DNA from: Mycolicibacterium iranicum
GTDB lineage: Bacteria > Actinomycetota > Actinomycetes > Mycobacteriales > Mycobacteriaceae
DNA length: 64,000 nucleotides
NCBI RefSeq assembly: GCF_001650495.1
Contig: NZ_LWCS01000012.1
Coordinates: 62,001 to 126,000 of the forward strand
Direction: 5' to 3'
Shown piece after piece: positions 46,292-55,179 of this stretch; the first letter of the stretch is position 1; each line of letters opens with the position of its first letter. Made by a program: the position numbers and the translations under genes. The notes under the pieces are model-generated. The model did not search any database. It saw nothing but the letters and a program-made list of their open reading frames with translations, and had not been told where the DNA came from.

Positions 46292-46340
46292 TATGCGCAA
46301 CATGCTCAACAGGGCGTGATGTCCTTGCTCATATTGCGTG
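46292..46340. promoter_or_regulatory. Possible Lrp half-sites
   Basis: TATGCGCAA (46292-46300) and TTGCGTG (46334-46340) form a loose inverted pair about four helix turns apart in the gap between the Lrp gene and its divergent target. AT-rich flanks (AAATTAT, ATAT) are typical of Lrp sites. Weak call. Confidence 0.3.
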
Positions 46341-46397
46341 CAGCTGCCACCCTTGAAGAAGCAATACGCCCAGCAATCGCCGAGGTGGTGAGCCCTG

Positions 46398-49300
46398 ATG
46401 ACGGATCTCGACATCCGCCGACCCGACCGAAATGCCTACGAACTCGGCGACCGCTACCGGGCGGGATCAGGGACCGTGCTGCTCACCGGCGTGCAGGCCA
46501 TCGCAAGGGCTCTCGTCGAACAGCATGAGCGGGATGCGCGCGCCGGACTGCGGACGGCAACGTTCGTCTCCGGCTATCAGGGCAGCCCCCTGGGCGGAGT
46601 CGACCGCATGCTTGCGGGCATGCCGGACGTGCTCGCCGCGCATGACATCGTCTTCGTTGCCGGGCTCAACGAGGAACTCGCGGCGACATCGGTGTGGGGC
46701 AGTCAAGCGGAACTGGGCGCGGGCACGCCGACCCACGACGGCGTGGTGGGCGTCTGGTACGGCAAAGGCCCCGGTCTCGACCGCGCCACGGATGCGCTTC
46801 GGCATGCCAACATGTACGGCGTCAACCCCCGCGGTGGCATGCTGCTGCTCGTCGGTGACGACCCCGCATCTAAATCGTCCACCGTGCCCGCGGTCAGCGA
46901 GCGCTCCCTGGCAGCGCTCGGCATCCCGGTGCTCTTCCCGCGCAACGCGCGCGAGATCGTCACGATGGCGATGCACGGAATCGCGTTGTCGAGGGCGTCG
47001 GGCTGTGTGGTGGCCCTCAAGATCGTCGCCGACGTGGCCGACGGCGCGTGGTCGGTCGACGCGCACGACCTCGAGGTCGACATCGTCGTTCCCGAAATCG
47101 TCTGGGAGGGAAAGCCCTTCGTTTACCGGCGGCGTCCGATGGCTGCGCCCGCCGACAGCCTGCTGGCCGAGGCGGACCTGTACGGGCCGCGGGCGGAAGT
47201 CGTCCGGGCCTACGGTGCGGCCAACCGCCTGGACGTCATCGAGCTCGATTCTCCGACTGCGAGTATCGGAATCGCGGCTACCGGAACTGCTTTCGATTCG
47301 GTGCGGCAGGCTCTGGCCGACCTCGGCGCGGACGACTTCGCCCTGCGCCAGGCCGGTGTCCGGCTGCTGCGAATCGGCATGCCCACCCCGCTGGGGCAGG
47401 ACACGGTCACCGCGTTCGCCGACGGGCTCGACGAGATCCTCGTGGTCGAGGACAAGACCGCGTTCGTCGAGACGCAGATGCGCGAGATCCTGTACGGCAA
47501 GCATGCTGCACCGTCGATTGTCGGCAAGAAGGACGCTGAGGGTCGTCCGCTGATTCCCGCAGGCGGGGAGCTGACCGCCGGACGCCTGCTCGCGCCGCTG
47601 CGGCGCGTCCTGAGCAAGCGCCTCGACCTGAAGAAGCCACCACCGCCCCCGTTGGCGCTGGAAGTCCTTCCCGCGCAACGTGCGGCCTACTTCTGCAGCG
47701 GATGTCCCCACAACCGCTCGACCGCGGTTCCCGACGGGTCGCTGGCCGGCGGCGGTATCGGCTGTCACACGATGGTCACGATGTCGGGCCGCAAGGACAG
47801 CGCGGTCACCGGCCTGACGCAGATGGGCGGCGAAGGCAGCCAGTGGATCGGTCAGGCGCCGTTCACCGATATCCCGCACCTGTTCCAGAACATCGGCGAC
47901 GGCACCTTTTTTCACTCAGGCCAGCTGGCAGTGCAGGCCTGTGTCGCTGCCGGGGTGAACATCACCTACAAGCTGCTCTACAACGACGTCGTCGCGATGA
48001 CCGGCGCCCAGCACGCCGAAGGGGCACTCGCGGTCGCTGCCCTGACTCACAAATTGACCTACGAGGGCGTGCGGCAGATCATCATCTGCGCCGACGAGCC
48101 CCGGCGCCACGACAAGCGAGCACTGGCCAAGGGCACGCTCGTATGGCACCGGGATCGACTCGACGAGGCGCAGAAGAGGCTACGCGACATCAAAGGTGTG
48201 ACGGTCCTGATCTACGACCAGCACTGTGCCGCCGACGCGCGCAGGCAACGCAAACGCGGCAGCCTGCCGGCGCGGACCACCCGGGTGATCATCAACGAGG
48301 CCGTCTGCGAGGGCTGCGGCGACTGCGGTGTGAAGTCGAATTGTCTTTCCGTGCAACCTGTCGACACCGAGTTCGGCCGTAAGACCCGCATCGACCAATC
48401 GTCCTGCAACACGGACTACAGCTGTCTCGACGGCGACTGCCCGTCCTTCGTCACCGTGGAGATGACAGGCAAGAAGCCGGCGACGAAGGAGGTGCCGTCG
48501 CCGCCCTCACTACCGGAACTGGCCACCGAACCGATCACGTCCACACACAACGTGTTTTTCGCCGGGATCGGCGGCACCGGCATCGTCACGGTGAATCAGG
48601 TGCTGGCCACCGCTGCTCTGCGCGCGGGATACGACGTGGAGAGCCTCGACCAGATCGGCCTCAGCCAGAAGGCAGGACCTGTCGTCTCGCACCTGCGCTT
48701 CGCCGTGCACAAGCTCGACCCCGCCAACCGGCTCACTCCGGGCAGCGCGGACTGCCTCGTGGCTTTCGACCTGCTGACTGCTGCCGACCCCAAGAACCTC
48801 GGCTACGGCGATCCCGCAAGAACGGTGTCGGTGGCCTCCACGAGCAAGACGCCTACCGGCAACATGGTGTACGACAAGACGATTGCCTATCCCGATACGG
48901 TGTCGCTGTTGGATCGGCTGGGCCGCGTTTCGCGCAGCGTGCAATCCTTCGACGCCCTGGCGGCGGCGCAGAGCCTGTTCGGTGACACCGCCGCGGCGAA
49001 CTTCCTGTTGATCGGTGCGGCCTATCAGACTGGGGCGCTACGCATCCCGGCATCTGCCATCGAGGAGGCGATCGAGATCAACGGCGTCGCTGTGGCGGCG
49101 AACATCGCCGCGTTCCGCTGGGGCCGCGTCGCGATCACCGATCCGGCACACTTCCATGACATCGCCTCGCCCGTGCCCGGTCGGCCCGCGGTTGTCGCGC
49201 CCGCGCACGTGCTGGCGGGCGCCTCGTTCAGCGGGCACGTCGGCGATCTCATCGCACGTCGCGCGGCCGACCTCGTGGCGTTCCAGAACGACAAGGTGGC

Positions 49301-49841
49301 ACGCAGATATGTGGATGTCATGGAACAGATCTGGACCTCGGAACGCGCCGTCGGCGTCCGCACCCAGTTCAGCGAGGCGGTCGCGAAGGGACTCTTCAAG
49401 TTCACTGCGTACAAGGACGAATACGAGGTGGCGCGACTGCTCACCGATCCGCAGTTCCTCGACCACGTCAAGTCGGAAGTGCCTGGCGGCGAGAAGCTGA
49501 CCTACAAGCTGCACCCGCCGACTCTGCGGTCGATGGGTCGCACATCGAAGATCGGGTTGGGGCCGAGAAGTCACGTCGCACTCCGTGTTCTGGCCAAAGG
49601 AAAGCGACTGCGGGGAACCGTGTTCGATCCGTTCGGGTACGCACATGTCCGCACGGTCGAGCGGGAACTACTCGCCGAATACACTGGCATCGTGCTGCGA
49701 TTGGCCGGTCAACTCGATGCCGGCAGTTACGACCGCGCGGTCGAGGTGGCCGGTTTGGCGGACATGGTGCGCGGCTACGAGGACATCAAGCTCGCAAATG
49801 TCGCCGCGTACCGTACCCGGTTGCGGGAGCTGGGGTTCTAA
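46398..49841 (+). CDS. Fused indolepyruvate:ferredoxin oxidoreductase (2-oxoacid oxidoreductase)
   Basis: A 1147-residue single-chain enzyme with the alpha and beta subunits of indolepyruvate:ferredoxin oxidoreductase joined. The pyrimidine/TPP domains occupy residues 1-620, with TFVSGYQGSPLGGVDRM, FCSGCPHNRST (about 430) and GGGIGCHTMVTMSG. A 4Fe-4S segment CEGCGDCGVKSNCLSVQP lies near 636 with further cysteines to about 690. The gamma-like domain begins FAGIGGTGIVTVNQVL (about 721). It decarboxylates aryl or branched 2-oxoacids from amino-acid transamination to acyl-CoA, reducing ferredoxin. The start ATG is 140 bases from the Lrp gene; they are probably a regulatory pair. Confidence 0.92.
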   Translation: MTDLDIRRPDRNAYELGDRYRAGSGTVLLTGVQAIARALVEQHERDARAGLRTATFVSGYQGSPLGGVDRMLAGMPDVLAAHDIVFVAGLNEELAATSVWGSQAELGAGTPTHDGVVGVWYGKGPGLDRATDALRHANMYGVNPRGGMLLLVGDDPASKSSTVPAVSERSLAALGIPVLFPRNAREIVTMAMHGIALSRASGCVVALKIVADVADGAWSVDAHDLEVDIVVPEIVWEGKPFVYRRRPMAAPADSLLAEADLYGPRAEVVRAYGAANRLDVIELDSPTASIGIAATGTAFDSVRQALADLGADDFALRQAGVRLLRIGMPTPLGQDTVTAFADGLDEILVVEDKTAFVETQMREILYGKHAAPSIVGKKDAEGRPLIPAGGELTAGRLLAPLRRVLSKRLDLKKPPPPPLALEVLPAQRAAYFCSGCPHNRSTAVPDGSLAGGGIGCHTMVTMSGRKDSAVTGLTQMGGEGSQWIGQAPFTDIPHLFQNIGDGTFFHSGQLAVQACVAAGVNITYKLLYNDVVAMTGAQHAEGALAVAALTHKLTYEGVRQIIICADEPRRHDKRALAKGTLVWHRDRLDEAQKRLRDIKGVTVLIYDQHCAADARRQRKRGSLPARTTRVIINEAVCEGCGDCGVKSNCLSVQPVDTEFGRKTRIDQSSCNTDYSCLDGDCPSFVTVEMTGKKPATKEVPSPPSLPELATEPITSTHNVFFAGIGGTGIVTVNQVLATAALRAGYDVESLDQIGLSQKAGPVVSHLRFAVHKLDPANRLTPGSADCLVAFDLLTAADPKNLGYGDPARTVSVASTSKTPTGNMVYDKTIAYPDTVSLLDRLGRVSRSVQSFDALAAAQSLFGDTAAANFLLIGAAYQTGALRIPASAIEEAIEINGVAVAANIAAFRWGRVAITDPAHFHDIASPVPGRPAVVAPAHVLAGASFSGHVGDLIARRAADLVAFQNDKVARRYVDVMEQIWTSERAVGVRTQFSEAVAKGLFKFTAYKDEYEVARLLTDPQFLDHVKSEVPGGEKLTYKLHPPTLRSMGRTSKIGLGPRSHVALRVLAKGKRLRGTVFDPFGYAHVRTVERELLAEYTGIVLRLAGQLDAGSYDRAVEVAGLADMVRGYEDIKLANVAAYRTRLRELGF

Positions 49842-50518
49842 ACACGTTGCTGCACATGCTTGGTGATCCATTGAGCCGCCAGCTTCACCAGGCCGGACTG
49901 TGGGTAGCGCACGTGCGCGTCGAAATCGTCGCCGCGGGAACAGATCGGATCGCCGGTGTTGCACAGGTCCGCGGTCCTGGCGCCGAAATCCGGGCTGAGA
50001 ACGGTGAGCGGTCTGCCGAACCGAGCTGATGGGTTCCCAAAGACGGCGATCGCGGCCACATGGGGCACCACCGCCAGCGGCAGCGGTGCCGTGTAGCCAA
50101 GTCCCGCGATGGGTGACGTCGCGACGACGTCGATGACCGCCGCGCCCTGCGAGTAGCCGCCCATCACGATCTTGCTGTCAGGGCACTGCGCGGCAATGGT
50201 CTGAACGCGCCTGCTGGCGTCGTTGGCGCCTGCGGCGACTTGCGCGAAATCCCAGGATGCCGGGTACTTCACCGCGTAGGTGCCGATCGACTGTCCTTTG
50301 ACCATGGGTTGCAGCGTCTTCACCAGCGACGTCCCGACGACGCCGAGGCCAGGCGGTTCGTCGGTGCCGCGGGCGAAGACGATCTCGATGTCGCTGCAGC
50401 GAGTTGCCGCCGTCGCGACGGGTGTGCTCAGAGCAGCGGCGGTCAGGGCCGTCACGAGAGCCGATCCCGCGGCGATCAGCCGTCGGCGCGTCCGGGTGGC
50501 GATGATGCGGACAGCCAC
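49838..50518 (-). CDS. Cutinase-like esterase, secreted
   Basis: A 226-residue cutinase-family esterase, the second in the window and without a Pro-rich linker. A twin-Arg-rich n-region (RTRRRLIAAG) and hydrophobic segment form a signal peptide ending near ATAA. The core starts RCSDIEIVFARGTDEPPGLG. The nucleophile is in GGYSQGAAVID, and CNTGDPICSRGDDFDAHVRY holds the acid and His. The GTG start has GAGGAGG upstream. The stop overlaps the convergent oxidoreductase stop by four bases. Confidence 0.92.
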   Translation of the reverse strand: MAVRIIATRTRRRLIAAGSALVTALTAAALSTPVATAATRCSDIEIVFARGTDEPPGLGVVGTSLVKTLQPMVKGQSIGTYAVKYPASWDFAQVAAGANDASRRVQTIAAQCPDSKIVMGGYSQGAAVIDVVATSPIAGLGYTAPLPLAVVPHVAAIAVFGNPSARFGRPLTVLSPDFGARTADLCNTGDPICSRGDDFDAHVRYPQSGLVKLAAQWITKHVQQRV

Positions 50519-50621
50519 TGGTCCCTCCTCGACCTGGCGCGGTTGGTGAACGATGACAGCTGGGGAGTACCCATCCGTCACAATTTTCACTCCCGTACCA
50601 GTATGTCGCGGCTTGGCCCCG

Positions 50622-51398
50622 TCAGTCGAACACGCTTCTGGACAGCGGGACGACCAACGCCGGGCGCGGGTAGCGGTGTCGCGCACAGGCCTGTTCCACC
50701 AGGTCTTCGAGCAGGTGCGCATGCCACCTGACCTCAGCGGGCGGCCGGTGATGACTGAGCGGACCGTAGTGGTCGAGAAGAATGCGACAGACGATCGTGC
50801 CCGAACGCCGCCTCATCGCGGCCAGTGTGCCGACAACATCGCGCAGATGCCGGGCAATCTCCCTGTCGTCGTGGCCGGCGAGATTGCACCGCACGCCGAT
50901 CATCTCGTGGCCCGGTTCCGCCAGATATTGGGCCACGGTTGCCAACCGGTCGATGTCGGTCGCGTCGACGATCACCTGCCACGGCATCGAATCGTGGCGT
51001 GTGAGCGCATCGACGTCGCGCGGTGCGGACACGACGAGTCGGCGGATTCCCGACCGTCCGGCCCGGGTGACCGTCGTATCGTCGCTGTGGCAGTGCACAG
51101 TCGCATACTTGGCGGCCACCCCGGATCGCGCGAAGTCGATGAAGTCGTCGGGCGTGCGAACGTCGATTCCGATCCCGCGCTTGCGCATCCACTCGGCAAC
51201 CGGTTCGATGCGCAGGAGGGATGCGGGAAATGTCGACGAGGCGCCACGCAGTGCCCGGCGGGTCTGCGCGCACCGACGCAACGTCGTTGTCGCCGCGACC
51301 AGATCGTTGATGACGTCGTCCGGTACGGCTGAAATCGGTGCGCTGGTCAAGGCCCACCGGTCGGGATAGCTGGTGGCGCCGTGCATCTCCGCGGTCAC
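50622..51398 (-). CDS. LysA-fold protein without PLP lysine (second of a pair)
   Basis: A 258-residue protein resembling only the N-terminal alanine-racemase-type barrel of diaminopimelate/ornithine decarboxylases. LLRIEPVAEWMRKRGIGIDV with RTPDDF follows the family pattern (substrate-side helix then DVxSxxE). The place where PLP-Lys is expected reads STFPASLL. GVRCNLAGHDDREI aligns with the usual GxHxHIGS. It stops at ALVVPLSRSVFD, where decarboxylases continue EPGR and the C-terminal domain. The GTG start overlaps the stop of the first copy (GTGA). It is probably a non-enzymatic or altered-function paralogue. Confidence 0.65.
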   Translation of the reverse strand: MTAEMHGATSYPDRWALTSAPISAVPDDVINDLVAATTTLRRCAQTRRALRGASSTFPASLLRIEPVAEWMRKRGIGIDVRTPDDFIDFARSGVAAKYATVHCHSDDTTVTRAGRSGIRRLVVSAPRDVDALTRHDSMPWQVIVDATDIDRLATVAQYLAEPGHEMIGVRCNLAGHDDREIARHLRDVVGTLAAMRRRSGTIVCRILLDHYGPLSHHRPPAEVRWHAHLLEDLVEQACARHRYPRPALVVPLSRSVFD

Positions 51399-52234
51399 GA
51401 GGCCCACCGCTTGGACGCGGTGAGTCCCGCCGACATCCAGACCGCCGGCCGCGGAAAGTCTACCGCTGCGCATGCGTCGTCGACGGCGGTGTCGACAGTC
51501 TTTGCCTGCTCCGAAGATTCTGTGACCCACTCGTTCGCCGAAAGCGCCGGACCGCTGAGGCCGAGGACGGTCATGCAAGTACCGAACACCGCTCGGACAC
51601 GGGCAAATTCGGTGATCAGGTCCCCGATGGCGGCGGGGGTGCTCACGAAAGATCCACAATACGAGCCGATTTCGCAGTGCATACCGCGCAAAGCGAGGCC
51701 GTTGTCGAGGATCGACGCAATCGCTTCGTCCAGTGCCGAAGACCCGCCCCGGAATGCCGGCCGGGCGGTCGCATCTGCGACATCGTCGTCGAAGACGTGG
51801 AGGAGCAGCTCCGGATGGCGAGCTGGTCGCGCGCGTGAGACCGCCGCCACGTGATCGGCGGATCCGACGACCGTCATGCCGACCGCGAGATGAGTCGAGC
51901 AGGAGATCAGCTCCGTGGTGCTCAGACCGTCGGCGTGCACGATCAACCGGGCGGGATACACGCCCGCGGCGAGTGCCGATCGCAGATCCTCGCTCGACCG
52001 GACCTCGATCGTGACATCGTGATCGCGCACCCATTGTGCGATGAACGAATTGCGTAAGGCAGCGGCCGGAAAGCAGACGCGTTGCGACGGAAAGGCCTCG
52101 CGGTAGCGGACGCAGCTGTTCAGCGCCTCGCGCGCTGGTGAAGGTGCCGACATGACGGGCGGGTCGACGCGTCGCGCGGCGCCGGGGGAGAACCTGGAAA
52201 CGATGTCCGACACATTGATCGAAACCCTTGTCAC
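51395..52234 (-). CDS. LysA-fold protein without PLP lysine (first of a pair)
   Basis: A 279-residue relative of its downstream neighbour. FPAAALRNSFIAQWVRDHDV stands where decarboxylases have AxKAN followed by the substrate helix, so the PLP lysine is Ala/Leu here. DVTIEVRSSEDLRSALAAG then matches FDVxSxGEL. GMHCEIGSYCGSF resembles the GxHxHIGSQ loop. The C-terminal beta domain is missing. The start is probably GTG 52234 with GAGG before it; TTG 52237 is the alternative. It is divergent from the kup block across about 250 bases. Role unknown. Confidence 0.65.
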   Translation of the reverse strand: MTRVSINVSDIVSRFSPGAARRVDPPVMSAPSPAREALNSCVRYREAFPSQRVCFPAAALRNSFIAQWVRDHDVTIEVRSSEDLRSALAAGVYPARLIVHADGLSTTELISCSTHLAVGMTVVGSADHVAAVSRARPARHPELLLHVFDDDVADATARPAFRGGSSALDEAIASILDNGLALRGMHCEIGSYCGSFVSTPAAIGDLITEFARVRAVFGTCMTVLGLSGPALSANEWVTESSEQAKTVDTAVDDACAAVDFPRPAVWMSAGLTASKRWAS

Positions 52235-52381
52235 CAAAACCTCTACTGATCAAGCCGCGGACACTTGCGCCCATCGGGCCCCGGGATCACGGTGACAGTG
52301 CGGCCCTGGGCCCGCCAGAGTCCTGACGGACTTTTGACAGTCGCGGTGGAAACATTGACGTTCCCTTGAGCCGGGCTGCGT

Positions 52382-52396
52382 GAGGTGAGTCACCTC
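52382..52396. promoter_or_regulatory. GAGGTGA-G-TCACCTC palindrome upstream of kup
   Basis: GAGGTGAGTCACCTC is a perfect 7-base inverted repeat around a single G, 91 bases before the micro-ORF that precedes kup. It may be an operator for a potassium-responsive or envelope regulator, or the stem of a leader hairpin. No regulator gene is next to it. Confidence 0.4.
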
Positions 52397-52486
52397 CCCG
52401 TATGGGTTCCGTCAGGATGGTGGCGATCTCCGATTCCTACGCGCTGCAATCGGCTCGTGACGACTTCTCCGGCCACATGGAGCGAG

Positions 52487-52615
52487 ATGTTTCAGCTGCT
52501 GATGATGTTGACGGTTCCGATCTCCGTCCTTCTCACGGTGCGATACCTGAACCAGCGTGCCGATCGCCGCGATTCCGCGCCGGCCCCCACCCGACCTCGA
52601 AGGCGCATCCCATGA
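52487..52615 (+). CDS. 42-residue membrane peptide overlapping kup
   Basis: This ORF starts at ATG 52487 with GGAGCG six to eleven bases upstream. It encodes one hydrophobic helix (MFQLLMMLTVPISVLLTVRY) and a basic, Pro-rich tail (RADRRDSAPAPTRPRRRIP). Its TGA overlaps the kup ATG (ATGA), so kup translation is likely coupled to it. It recalls KdpF, the tiny helix encoded before kdpA, but shows no sequence identity I can claim. It could stabilise or regulate Kup, or be a leader peptide. Confidence 0.6.
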   Translation: MFQLLMMLTVPISVLLTVRYLNQRADRRDSAPAPTRPRRRIP

Positions 52616-54573
52616 CGCTGACCGTGCTGGATCCGGCGGGGTCCCCGGGCGCGCCAGGCCCCGGAAAGACGGACCGAAAAGTCCTCAACCCGGCCCGCTC
52701 GGCGGTCGTCATCGCAGCGCTGGGTGTGGTGTTCGGGGATATCGGCACCAGCCCCATCTACACGATGCAAACGGTCTTCAATCCCGCCGACCCCCATCCG
52801 GTTCCGCTGTCGGACAACAGCATCTACGGAATCACCTCGCTCATCTTCTGGTCCGTGATGCTGATCGTGACGTTGACCTACGTGACGCTGGTCATGCGCG
52901 CCGACAACAACGGTGAGGGCGGCATCATGGCGTTGATCACCCTGGTTCGCCGGCATGCCACGCAACGTGGTCGCCGGACGACATTTGTCCTCGCGTCGCT
53001 CGGAATCTTCGGTGCCGCCCTGTTCTTCGGCGACAGCATGATCACGCCGGCCATCTCGGTGCTCTCCGCCGTTGAGGGACTCAAGACCGTTGCGCCCGGC
53101 CTGGAACCGTGGATCGTCCCGATCACGCTCATCATCATCTCCGCGCTCTTCGCCGTCCAGAGGCATGGGACAGCAGCCGTCGCGAAATTCTTCGGTCCCG
53201 TAATGCTGTTGTGGTTCGTCGCGATCGGGGCTTGTGGCGTCGCGGCGATCATCGGTCATCCCGCGATCCTCGGTGCTTTGTCACCGACCCATGCCGTGTC
53301 GTTCGCCGTCGGCAATCTCGACATCGCGTTCTTCGCGTTGGCCGCGGTTGTGCTGTCCGTGACCGGCGCCGAGGCGCTCTATGCCGACATGGGGCACTTC
53401 GGGCGCAAGGCCATCACCCGCGGCTGGCTGCTCGTGGTGCTGCCCGCCTGCGCGCTCAGCTATCTGGGGCAGGGAGCGTTGCTGCTCCAGGACAAAACCG
53501 CGGTCAGCGCACCGTTTTTCCTTCTCGGACCCGACTGGGCGCGCATTCCCATGGTGGTGCTCGCCACAGCCGCCACGGTGATCGCCAGCCAGGCCGTCAT
53601 CACCGGCGCGTTCTCCGTGGCCTCGCAGGCAGCTCAGCTCGGCTACCTGCCGCGGCTTCGCATCACCCACACGTCGGCGTCGACGAGGGGACAGATCTAC
53701 GTTCCGTTCATCAACGGCCTGCTGATGGTGGCGGTTCTCGTCCTGGTCGCGACTTTCCAAACCTCGGCATCGCTGGCCTATGCGTTCGGCATGGCGGTGA
53801 TCGGCACCATCACCATCACCACACTGCTATTCCTGTATCACGCGTCCACGCGGTGGCGTGCCCCGGTGGCAGTCGTGATCATCGGCGGCGGCCTGCTCGT
53901 GGTCGTCGATGTGGTGTTCCTGGCCGCGAACCTCACGAAACTTGTTCACGGCGCGTGGCTTCCGCTGGTGATCGGTGTCATCGCGTTCACCGTGATGATG
54001 ACATGGCAGCGGGGCCGCATCCTCGTCACTGCCACCCGCGAACGCATCGAAGGTCCGCTCGCCGACTATGTCGACGGACTCCAGCGGCGGTTTCCGGCAG
54101 TCCGGCGCGTTCCGGGTACAGCGGTCTTTCTGAATCGTGGCAAGGAAACCGCGCCGTTGTCGATGCTCGCGACCGTGGCGCACACGGGGGTGTTGCACGA
54201 GCACGTCCTCATCGTGTCGGTCGATGTGGAGCCGGTGCCGCGGGTCGCTCGTGCGGATCGGGTGCGTGTCGACCATCTCGACGGTCGCGATGACGGCATC
54301 GTGCACGTCAGTCTCCGGTATGGCTACATGGAACGCCCGGATGTGCCTGCTGCGCTGCGCGGCGTCGCTCCTACCGAGGTCGAAGGTGCGGTCGTGGACC
54401 ACGCATCGTATTTTCTTTCCCGACTGGATCTTTCGGCGGGACCGGCGCGGTCGATGTCGAAATGGCGCAAGCGTCTGTTCCTGCTCACATCGCATCTGAC
54501 CGCTGACGCAGCGGGCTTCTTCAACCTGCCCCTGTCCAGCACCGTGATCGTAGGGTCCCGCATCGAGGTCTGA
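52612..54573 (+). CDS. kup: KUP/HAK-type potassium uptake protein
   Basis: A 653-residue potassium/proton symporter. Twelve membrane helices fill residues 30-470. The first family signature VVFGDIGTSPIYTMQTVF begins near residue 40, and FFGDSMITPAISVLSAVEG follows in TM3. A cytoplasmic C-terminal domain of about 180 residues ends in LPLSSTVIVGSRIEV. ALGVVFGDIGTSP with the catalytic Asp is intact. The ATG at 52612 overlaps the micro-ORF stop. Longer open frames upstream are shadows. KUP imports K+ at low external level. Confidence 0.95.
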   Translation: MTLTVLDPAGSPGAPGPGKTDRKVLNPARSAVVIAALGVVFGDIGTSPIYTMQTVFNPADPHPVPLSDNSIYGITSLIFWSVMLIVTLTYVTLVMRADNNGEGGIMALITLVRRHATQRGRRTTFVLASLGIFGAALFFGDSMITPAISVLSAVEGLKTVAPGLEPWIVPITLIIISALFAVQRHGTAAVAKFFGPVMLLWFVAIGACGVAAIIGHPAILGALSPTHAVSFAVGNLDIAFFALAAVVLSVTGAEALYADMGHFGRKAITRGWLLVVLPACALSYLGQGALLLQDKTAVSAPFFLLGPDWARIPMVVLATAATVIASQAVITGAFSVASQAAQLGYLPRLRITHTSASTRGQIYVPFINGLLMVAVLVLVATFQTSASLAYAFGMAVIGTITITTLLFLYHASTRWRAPVAVVIIGGGLLVVVDVVFLAANLTKLVHGAWLPLVIGVIAFTVMMTWQRGRILVTATRERIEGPLADYVDGLQRRFPAVRRVPGTAVFLNRGKETAPLSMLATVAHTGVLHEHVLIVSVDVEPVPRVARADRVRVDHLDGRDDGIVHVSLRYGYMERPDVPAALRGVAPTEVEGAVVDHASYFLSRLDLSAGPARSMSKWRKRLFLLTSHLTADAAGFFNLPLSSTVIVGSRIEV

Positions 54574-54620
54574 GCACGACCGGGGGTTCATCGGCGGACG
54601 ATGTGGCGAAGCCGGAAGAA

Positions 54621-55166
54621 TCAGCGCGGCGGCGTCGAACGCAGGAGGGCGAAGAAGCCGTGCGACGGGTCGTCGGCGCCGGGTGAACCGACCGGCGTGC
54701 CCCGGGTGACGGGATGGCTGAGATCGCGTGTCGACGGGTCGTTGACGTGGGCAGTATCGGTGACGATGACGCGTTCGGCGATCTTCCACGTCCCGCCCCG
54801 CTTCTGGTAACGGTCGAGATACCTTCCGCCGACGACGACGTCGACGTCGCGGCCGTCGGCGATGAACGTGTGGATGGCGATCGTGTAGACCTCACCCTCG
54901 GCGGTGTCCCCGTCGATCGCGAAATCCGCGGTCGTGATGTGGTGTTGCATGGACCGCAGATAGGCCTGCGCCGCGGCGATCTGATCGATGAAGTCGACCG
55001 CCGATCCTGACGAGAAGCGTCCGTGTGAGTCGGTGGCGTCGGGGTGATACAGCCCCCGCAGCTCATCCACGTCGCCGCGGTCGACCGCACGGCAATAACG
55101 ATGCACGAGTTTGCGAAGCTGATGCTCGTCGCGCATCTCCTGCAGAAGTGCGTCATCGGACGTCAT
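54621..55166 (-). CDS. NTF2-like (SnoaL) fold protein
   Basis: A 181-residue NTF2-fold protein. The N-terminal LRKLVHRYCRAVDRGDVDEL, then LYHPDATDSHGRF, then HHITTADFAIDGDTAEGEVY and YLDRYQKRGGTWKIAERVIV are typical of the bile-acid-dehydratase/aromatic-dioxygenase-beta-like SnoaL group. His and Asp residues at the pocket (YHPDATDSHG) would allow dehydratase or isomerase chemistry. The start ATG at 55166 is preferred over a longer frame. It lies 13 bases after the degenerate kinase gene on the same strand. Confidence 0.82.
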   Translation of the reverse strand: MTSDDALLQEMRDEHQLRKLVHRYCRAVDRGDVDELRGLYHPDATDSHGRFSSGSAVDFIDQIAAAQAYLRSMQHHITTADFAIDGDTAEGEVYTIAIHTFIADGRDVDVVVGGRYLDRYQKRGGTWKIAERVIVTDTAHVNDPSTRDLSHPVTRGTPVGSPGADDPSHGFFALLRSTPPR

Positions 55167-55179
55167 GTCGGGCCCCCCT

